Source: Chara braunii (lineage: Eukaryota; Streptophyta; Charophyceae; Charales; Characeae). Taken from it: DNA of 25,078 nt. Location: contig BFEA01000013.1 in the NCBI GenBank assembly GCA_003427395.1, positions 1,413,542 through 1,438,619 on the forward strand. Reading direction: 5' to 3'. A program made the position numbers and the translations under genes. The notes under the pieces are model-generated. The model was given only the letters and a program-made list of their open reading frames with translations. It searched no databases and was not told where the DNA came from. Shown piece after piece: positions 19,426 through 25,078 of this stretch. Numbering within the stretch: the first letter of the stretch is position 1; every line of letters begins with the position of its first letter.

Positions 19426-19549
19426 GTGTTGATTGATTGGTTTTCTTCCCCTCCCCTGATACTGGCCTACACCGATCTGACAATGTTGTGTTGATTGATT
19501 GGTTTTCTTCCCCTCCCCTGATACTGGCCTACACCGATCTGACAATGTT
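19426..19549. repeat. Perfect 62-bp tandem duplication
   Basis: The unit begins GTGTTGATTGATTGG and ends TCTGACAATGTT. It occurs at 19426-19487 and again at 19488-19549 with no mismatch. Confidence 0.97.
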
Positions 19550-19997
19550 GCCCTGGTTTGTGGCCCACGCCATGTGGCGGCCTCGGTTTAACTGTCGTTG
19601 GTGTCGTCAGGGGGATTCGTGTTCCTAGCGAAGACTAGTCCTAGGATACGAAGGTGCGACTCGATTCCCAGAACTCTCCCGCATTAGCGCACTCCCAGCT
19701 AACTTTTGAACCTGGGTTCCCTCCGCCCAGCCGACACTCGGTGACACCACGCTAGGACGCCCACGCGGGCTCGACAAATTTGACACCGAGGCCTGAAAAT
19801 TCCATATTTTTGAGTGGCCGCCACAAAGTTCGCGCGAACCTGGCGCAAAAGAGAAGCGGTAAATTCCGCTTCCTTGTCCTTGTTTTTTCCTTTTCGTTTC
19901 TCTTTCAGTTTTGTAGACGGTCAACCAAGTAATGCGTCGCTTTCCGTCTCCTCGACAAACGTAAGTTTTTGAAAATAGGACAGAATGGGTCACGTCG

Positions 19998-20002
<5 letters not shown>
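19550..20002. other. Unassigned DNA before the second CT tract
   Basis: I see no gene, tRNA or recognisable repeat here. Short open frames on both strands show no known motif. Confidence 0.5.

Positions 20003-20080
<78 letters not shown>
20003..20080. repeat. (CT)39 microsatellite
   Basis: There are 78 bases of uninterrupted CT, similar in length to the tract at 8645-8720. Open frames through it are low-complexity artefacts. Confidence 0.98.
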
Positions 20081-20084
<4 letters not shown>

Positions 20085-20108
20085 TGTATCTCTCCTTTGC
20101 CCTCGACG

Positions 20109-20267
20109 ATGGTTCGCACCCAAGAGGAAAACACCTCGGTACGAAATAAGAATCCCCCGTTCCGCCCGGGTGATTCAACCCCACCGGCCAAAAGTCCTCG
20201 GCCACACCCCCATTTCGCTCTGATTGCCGCTCGCAGGTATGGGACGACGAGCGGGGTGTGCGGTTGA
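20109..20267 (+). CDS. Short ORF after the CT tract, possible first exon or gag start
   Basis: An ATG in the context GACGATGG follows a CT-rich leader 28 bases after the microsatellite. It opens MVRTQEENTSVRNKNPPFRP, rich in P, R and S, for 52 codons to a TGA. Near its end, CGCAG/GTATGG at 20235/20236 matches a plant splice donor well, so a spliced first exon is possible. The start MVRT also resembles gag N-termini I associate with algal gypsy elements. The frame overlaps the resumed element 2 integrase, which argues against a functional gene. Confidence 0.2.
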   Translation: MVRTQEENTSVRNKNPPFRPGDSTPPAKSPRPHPHFALIAARRYGTTSGVCG

Positions 20268-20953
20268 GTGTCTCATGGAGGGCCAACATGACAAGGGGCG
20301 AGCTGTTAGAAGCAAGATTGTGACAGATAGCTGAGAGTTTGGACGTTGGGATGATGGAGGCAGCCCGGAACATTGAGAAAGAGAGAACAAAAGGGAAGGA
20401 AAGATGGGATCGAAGCCTGCGCGTCTGACAAAAGCCTATAGAGACTGGTGACCTCGTCTTGATGTACTACTCGTCGCTAGAAAAGACCCGGGCCAAGAAG
20501 TTAGCCAACCGATGGATGGGCCTGTACCGGGTACTTCAACGAATGGATGGGGGAGCGTATTTTCTCGCTGAGTTAGATGGGGCCAGGCTTCGAGAACCTA
20601 TCGCGGGAGCTCGACTCAAACTTTTTCGGTGGAGGGGTGCCCTTGGGCCAGACTGGAGAGGGGAAGGGAAAGTCGTGATCCCCACTGGACTAGTGAGCTG
20701 CAAAAAGGGCGAATCCTCGGAACAAGGGTCATTACCGAAGGTGCCATCACCCAAAGCTCCAAGGAAGCGAAAAAGGCCGAGGGATGATGACAATGACGCA
20801 GATGAAATACGGAAGTGTCGATTTCAACAGCGAAGGAGTGCTTCAAGAAAAGCCTTGAAGGCGAAGCGTGAGAGGGAAGAGAGAAAAAAGAGGAGGGAGC
20901 GACAAAGAAGAAAATACAGAAAAAACAATAGGTGTAGGCCTAGGACAGTGTAA
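20258..20953 (+). pseudogene. C-terminal integrase of element 2 (displaced 3' part)
   Basis: A single frame, broken by TGA at 20321-20323 and 20426-20428, reads VRLSVSWRANMTRGELLEAR, QIAESLDVGMMEAARNIEKE, QKPIETGDLVLMYYSSLEK, NRWMGLYRVLQRMDGGAYFL, then LDGARLREPIAGARLKLF. This is the linker and GPY/F-like module (NRWMGLYRVL) that normally follows the core ending WFGRHCSLP. It is the piece missing at 14700, on the same strand 5.5 kb downstream. The tail is extremely basic (KAPRKRKRPRDDD, KREREERKKRRERQRRK) and ends at a TAA at 20951-20953. Both TGA codons sit where CGA (Arg) would fit. Confidence 0.85.
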
Positions 20954-21370
20954 CATAGTTAGACGAGGGAGGAGGCCAAGGTGGTGTAAGAAAGAAAGGG
21001 AGTATGTACCATGGCGAGGATCGCAAGGGTAAACTGTAGGAGATATGAAAGGGGAGCTAGGTACCATTATCTGGGGAAGGGGCAATGTAATCTTGGGTAT
21101 GAAAGGCTCGTCGGGTACGTCGAGCAATCGGGGTGTGGACTGGTTGTCGGGCGGCTGCCTACCAGCCGAGTGCCTTTTCCTTGCCAGAAACAAAAAAAAT
21201 TCGGGTACTTTTTCTTTGAATCTGCATGTTTCTGGTACGAGGGTGCATGTGACCGAGGGAGTGGCGGGGTTCTTGGGTTTATTGGTCTTCATGCTAACCT
21301 TTAAACGAGCAGGGAAAGTGACCAGCACGAGGTCGTAAGCGGGACCGGAGGCGTGACCGAAATCGAGCCT
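20954..21370 (+). other. Post-pol segment of element 2, no assigned gene
   Basis: Open frames exist (for example 21045-21338, with a hydrophobic stretch VAGFLGLLVFMLTF near its end), but nothing is recognisable. On position it lies between pol and the presumed 3' LTR. Confidence 0.4.
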
Positions 21371-21605
21371 AGGGGTGGATGGAACTTCAGAATGGGGCCA
21401 GCCGAGGACTAGGGTGGATGAAACTTCAGAATGGGGCCAACCGAGGACTGGGATGGATGAAACTTCAGAATGGGGCCAGCCAAGGACTGGGGTGGATGAA
21501 ACTTCAGAATGGGGCCAGCCGAGGACCTGTCTCTTATACACATCTAGATGTGTATAAGAGACAGGGACTAGGGTGAATGAAACTTCAGAACGGGGACAAC
21601 CGAGG
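21371..21605. repeat. 39-bp minisatellite, about five copies
   Basis: The anchor ACTTCAGAA recurs at 21384, 21423, 21462 and 21501 (period 39) and again at 21582 beyond the adapter. The unit is 13 codons long, so every frame stays open (VDETSEWGQPRTG on one frame, VLGWPHSEVSSTP on the other strand). The copies differ by a few bases, and the last is the most diverged. Copy number is unreliable because of the adapter inside. Confidence 0.92.
21527..21564. other. Nextera mate-pair junction adapter (sequencing artefact)
   Basis: The 38 bases begin CTGTCTCTTATACACATCT and continue with its exact reverse complement. They are two transposase mosaic ends joined head to head, as produced by circularised Nextera mate-pair libraries. 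It is not genomic. The bases GGAC occur on both sides, so the flanks overlap. It translates to the peptide SYTHLDVYKRQ. Confidence 0.98.
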
Positions 21606-22398
21606 GTCTCGAGGTAGGGACGGAGTGATCGGCTTTGGCTCATCGATGATTGCGGGCTTTCAGTTGGACAAAAGAGGGAAGGGGGTCAGCGCGGCTGACC
21701 CATTCTAACGTAATCAGGTTTGGAGGGGTACGGTCGTCCCCTGTAAGGTCTACGTAAGCTTTCAAATTTGAGGTGACCGATCGGTATCAGAGGAAGGAAA
21801 TGGGGGAGGTGATCTTGAAAATACCAACCTCATGTGCTACGAACCGTGGCTGACCATGAAACAACGAGCTACGACGCCCATTCCGATCGGACCAATGAAG
21901 GTGCGCGCGTTCCCGGCTTCCTAATAACCGATGACGAGAGGGGCGCACATCTCAACTGCCAGAGAAATAGTTGCGCAGCCGGTAGCGGGCGAAATAAGGC
22001 AGTCATAGGAGGGAGCAACCGGTGAGAATATGGAAAATGGGCACGAACAGTGACTAACTACGAGCGGAAGGAAATGCCCTTGGACCAGAGTGAGCGAAGC
22101 AGAGCGGGCGAGCTAGATCAGAGGAGCGATCCCTGCGATGTTCAATTCAGTTGTGGAAAGGAGCGCAGGTCCCCCTTGATCTCACTCCACAAGAACTGTG
22201 GACCCTGCCCAGTTGTTATGACTGAGTGCCGCCCTACAAACTATCGAGAAAGAAAAAGGGCTAGCCGACTCATGGCCGCCTACCAAAAAGCGGAGAGGGG
22301 GTGACCCAACGAGGAGGGGAGGAGATCGAGAAGGGGGATGCGTGGCCGGACAGTTGGAATTAATCACACCAGTCTCTTGTCGATAACAGTCGACCACA
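21606..22398. other. Unassigned DNA, includes start of the candidate 3' LTR of element 2
   Basis: No gene is visible. GGTCAGCGCGGCTGACC (21685-21701) is a short palindrome. A sequence GGTATCAGAG at 21783-21792 resembles the Met-tRNA primer-binding site but is embedded in the polypurine region. From 21810 onward the sequence could be LTR. Confidence 0.4.
21789..21809 (+). other. Candidate polypurine tract of element 2
   Basis: AGAGGAAGGAAATGGGGGAG, with one further G, is purine except for one T and is followed directly by TGATCTTG, a TG start as required for an LTR. It lies 0.8 kb after the end of pol on the same strand. Without the 5' LTR for comparison this remains tentative. Confidence 0.45.
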
Positions 22399-23452
22399 GG
22401 AAGGAGAAAGCTACAACGAAAATCGAAGGTAAGGCGGGGCAAGTGTGATCCAAGGTGCGCCGGGCAGACGTTCGAGCTAACAATGCTCGTGTACCCGGTG
22501 GTGCCTGATAGCTGCCAGGGAAATGATCCTCAATGATCAACCAAGGAGCAGGGTGAGGGGCGAAGCGACTTACCTTGCCAGCAAAAGAATACAGTTGAGT
22601 TCTTGGAGTGCTCCTTGCGATCGTTCTAACCGGAGGAGAGTGGGAAGAGTCGAGGCCGAGGGAAGAGTCAAGGCGGAGGGCGCGAAAGCCGAACGGACGG
22701 GATGACGGGGATCCGAAGGTTGGAAAAAAGGAGGATATGATTGGGAAGAAAGAAGCAGGGCAGTCAGGAATGGTGAAGGGGGGGATTTTAAAATGTTTTG
22801 AAACTTTCGAACTTTGGTAGCGCGGGATGACGGGGGCGAAGGAGAAAGTGGGAACGGGAAAAGTCGAGGAATGTGCGAGGGAGGGTGAATTCGATCATAA
22901 GGTTAGCGAAGGGGAGGATGCGATTGGAAAGAAAGAAGCAGGGCAGGCGGGAATAGTGATGGCGGGAAAGGAAGGAGAAAGCTACAGCGAAAATCGAAGG
23001 TAAGGCGGGGCAAGTGTGAACCAAGGTGGGGCGGGTAGACGTTAGAACGAACAATGCTCGTGTACCCGGTGGCGCCTGATAGTTGCCACGAAAATGATCC
23101 TCAACGATCAACCAAGGAGCAGGGTGAGGGATGAAGCGATTTACCTCGCCAGCAAAAGAATGCAGTTGAGTTCTTGGAGTGCTCCTTGCGATCGTTCTAA
23201 CCGGAGGAGAGTGGGAAGAGTCGAGGCCCGAGGGCGAGGGAGAAAGCGGGAACGGTGAAGGGGGGGATTTTAAAATGTTTTGAAACTTTCGAACTTTGGT
23301 AGCGCGGGATGACGGGGGCGAAGGAGAAAGCGAGAACGGGAAAAGTCAAGGAATGTGCAAGGGAGGGTGAATTTGATCATAAGGTTAGCGAAGGGGAGGA
23401 TGTGATTGGAAAGAAAGAAGCAGGACAGGCGGGAATAGTGATGGCGGGAAAT
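22399..23452. repeat. Two interleaved direct-repeat blocks (A-B-A-B)
   Basis: Block A occurs at 22399-22661 and 22980-23233 (starts 581 apart; it contains GCTCGTGTACCCGGTGG and GAGTGCTCCTTGCGATCG). Block B occurs at 22772-22979 and 23254-23452 (starts 482 apart; it contains TTTTAAAATGTTTTGAAACT). A third, partial copy of the end of B precedes the first full B at about 22725-22771. The arrangement is a tandem duplication of an A-B unit followed by a deletion. It lies just upstream of a TATA box, like enhancer repeats in the U3 part of an LTR. Confidence 0.88.
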
Positions 23453-24000
23453 TAAAAATTTTCGAAAACTTCGAACTCGGGTAGCTCAGAAGGAGGAGCC
23501 TGGATCGTGGTATGAAGAGGAGAGAGATAGTATAAAAGGGAGAGAGAGTGAGGGGAGAAGGGGGGTGAACACTTGCGTTTGAATCTGGAGCACGTACGCT
23601 GCGCCTACAGAGTGGCGCACGGAGTAGCTCACGGCGAGGTGCGAGAGGAAAGGCGTGTGCACGTAATTCTGGTGCTCGAAGTGCTCCGTGGCGGAGCGTG
23701 AGGCATAGGGGGCTTGGAGTCCGTCGTCTGCCGCATGCATTAGGGCGGGCGAGCTCAAGCCCGGAGGTGGAGGAGGCAACGATGGGGGTAGGTAGGTACG
23801 TGGGCCTTGCTGAAAGGAGGCCATAGCCAGCAGCACACAAGAGTGCGCGGAGGCTGCCCACGAAACGGACGGGCAGGACCAGCGCACGGAGGATCCGGGA
23901 GGAAGAGGGCAGCAAGTGGTGGCGAGTGGTTTCGTGCCTACAGGGGGGGGTGCTGAATGCACCTGCTATCTACGTAAACGAGAAGGGACCGAGAGGGAGG
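23453..24000 (+). promoter_or_regulatory. TATA box at 23531-23537 and downstream non-coding DNA
   Basis: TATAAAAGG follows the repeated A-B blocks and is followed by a GA-rich stretch. No plus-strand ORF of interest follows; the ATG near 23780 gives a frame of under 20 codons. This fits the U3/R boundary of an LTR better than a host promoter. A G8 run lies at 23943-23950. Long minus-strand frames here are P/S/L-rich and show no domain. Confidence 0.45.
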
Positions 24001-24647
24001 AGAGAGGGAATGATGTTGTGAGGGTGCGCACCTGGTCTTGCCGAAGGACTACAGGGTCGACATCTTCATGCACTTCGGTTGCTGCCGCTGACGTCAATAG
24101 GGTGCCTTGTCAATTTGCAGGTCGGTAGTAGCAGCGTGGTCGTAGTCTGGGGGCTGGGCGCCGAGGAGGGGGAAGGACTCCCGATACATATGTTGTTGAC
24201 GAGAGCACGCTCTTGTAGAGATTCAGACTCAGCACTTTGGTTCCCCGTAGGTGGTATATCACTGCATTTCTCCTCTCGGGACGGTGTTGTACTTTCTGGT
24301 TTCCAGTTTGTGTGTGTGTGTGTTTGTGTGTGTGTGTGAGAGAGAGGGAATGCTGCTGTCGAAGGACTACAGGGTTGACAACTTCATGCACTCGGTTGCT
24401 GCCGCTGAAGTTAGCAGGGTGCATTGTCAATTTACGGGCCGTTAGTAGCTGCGTGGTCATAGTCTCGGCGCTGGGTGCCGAGGAGGGGGAAGGATTATCG
24501 ATACACATGTTGGTGGGTGGTGAGAGTACGCTCTCGTAGGGATTCGGATTTTGTGCTATGGTTCTCCGTTGGTGGTATATAAGGGCTGTCGTACCTTCTG
24601 GCTTTTGGATTGTGTGTGCGTGTGCGTGAGTGTGTGTGTGTGTGTGT

Positions 24648-24660
<13 letters not shown>
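24001..24660. repeat. Two-copy tandem repeat, period about 318 bp
   Basis: Each copy starts GAGAGAGGGAATG and contains GAAGGACTACAGGGT (24043 and 24361), GGTTGCTGCCGCTGA, GCCGAGGAGGGGGAAGGA and GGTGGTATAT. Each ends in a (TG)n then (GA)n compound microsatellite. The second copy has TATATAAGG at 24576-24584 where the first has TATATCACT. The copies are diverged by substitutions and small indels. Confidence 0.9.

Positions 24661-24708
<48 letters not shown>
24650..24708. repeat. (GA)29 microsatellite preceded by (TG)n
   Basis: There are 59 bases of pure GA after two TG-rich runs (24611-24648). On the minus strand it is a CT tract like those at 8645 and 20003. Confidence 0.98.
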
Positions 24709-24714
<6 letters not shown>

Positions 24715-25078
24715 GAGGGTGATACTCTCCTCGGCTCAGGTTCGCGCGTGCGCACCGTCTGGAGTTCGTCGTCTCAACAGGCCGCGATTGTAGCATGACA
24801 ACACCAGAGCTACGGGCGGGTATGCAGCTCGCCGCCGCGTCCGGTCGGTCTAAGCCTGTGAGAAGAGTACTGTTCGCTCGGGCTTGCGAACCCAAGTGCT
24901 CGCGAAGGGAAAATCCGTATTGTCGGGGGTGCGAGCTGAGAGCCGGCCACTGGCCGCTTTTCTCTCTGAGTTGCCTGTGCCCACGAAAGGGTGCGGCGAA
25001 ACCACCTATCTAGAACTGAGCACTGCCTCCGCACGATTGCAGGAGCCCAAGGGGGATTGAACACACACACACACAACC
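24709..25078 (+). other. Terminal stretch with a doubtful short ORF (24795-25013)
   Basis: An ATG at 24795 opens MTTPELRAGMQLAAASGRSK and runs 72 codons to a stop at 25013. It contains several Cys residues (CEPKCSRRENPYCRGC), but with no recognisable zinc-finger spacing and no similarity I know. The TATATAAGG at 24576 is about 215 bases upstream, so a transcript with a GA-rich leader is conceivable. The window ends in an (AC)n run (25062-25075). Confidence 0.2.

Noticed and set aside
19650-19720. Possible tRNA-like stretch (GACTCGATTCCCAG)
   Set aside because: No acceptor stem or anticodon arm could be paired around it.
19905-20373. Minus-strand RERERE frames over the (CT)39 tract
   Set aside because: Same low-complexity artefact. 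The plus strand here carries the integrase C-terminus of element 2.
21527-21564. Perfect 38-bp palindrome as a transposon terminus or regulatory hairpin
   Set aside because: It is exactly two joined Nextera mosaic ends and therefore library adapter.
20843-21643. Minus-strand 266-codon frame containing VLGWPHSEV repeats
   Set aside because: It crosses the sequencing adapter (peptide SYTHLDVYKRQ) and is antisense to the basic integrase tail. Its length comes from the 39-bp minisatellite.
21782-21793. GGTATCAGAG resembling a Met-tRNA primer-binding site
   Set aside because: It is not preceded by a CA-ended LTR. It forms part of a purine-rich tract followed by TG, so a polypurine tract at the opposite end of the element fits better.
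23385-23962. Long minus-strand frames rich in Pro, Ser and Leu
   Set aside because: They are antisense to the TATA region of the presumed LTR, overlap each other in different frames, and show no domain.
24110-24895. Long minus-strand frame with SLSLSL and THTHTH stretches
   Set aside because: It is open only because it crosses the GA and TG microsatellites, and it covers both copies of a tandem repeat. No domain is visible.

Overview
No convincing host gene is visible in this 25 kb window. It is almost entirely decayed Ty3/gypsy-type LTR retrotransposon sequence, long dinucleotide microsatellites and tandem repeats. Chromodomain integrases, long (CT)n/(GA)n tracts and protein fragments resembling repeat families I associate with charophyte green algae suggest a streptophyte alga such as Chara. 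That is an inference from recall, not a search result. A complete Nextera mate-pair junction adapter at 21527-21564 shows that this is an Illumina-era draft assembly with local artefacts.

Region 1 (1-7520, minus strand) is one nearly complete chromovirus-type element. It has a 3' LTR at 1-874 (cut by the window edge), a chromodomain, an integrase, a reverse transcriptase collapsed by an in-frame deletion, a protease, a frameshifted gag, a 1.1 kb leader packed with CCACGTCA motifs, an initiator-Met-tRNA-like primer-binding site (6489-6500) and a 5' LTR at 6504-7520 with TGTAAT...ATTACA ends. Region 2 (7521-9092) is unassigned DNA with hairpins and a (CT)38 tract.

Region 3 (9093-14739, plus strand) is a second, different gypsy element (element 2): gag, zinc knuckle, protease, RT, a shortened RNase H and an integrase, all with stops, frameshifts and lost catalytic residues. 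Its integrase C-terminus lies 5.5 kb further on, at 20258-20953. Region 4 (about 14703-20250), between the two halves, holds an integrase fragment of a third lineage (element 3), followed by an unrecognised reading frame (15576-17614) with NLS-like, LDLNL (EAR-like) and VIDISSSSE (SIM-like) motifs. About 2.4 kb of non-coding DNA follows, with a G-box/TATA pair and a perfect 62-bp tandem duplication.

Region 5 (20954-25078) looks like the 3' end and candidate LTR of element 2. It contains a 39-bp minisatellite interrupted by the sequencing adapter, a polypurine tract, duplicated roughly 200-260 bp blocks upstream of a TATA box, a 318-bp-period tandem repeat ending in GT/GA microsatellites, and a doubtful short ORF. 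Many of the in-frame stops look like C-to-T changes (CGA to TGA, CAG to TAG), as expected of methylated, silenced transposons.
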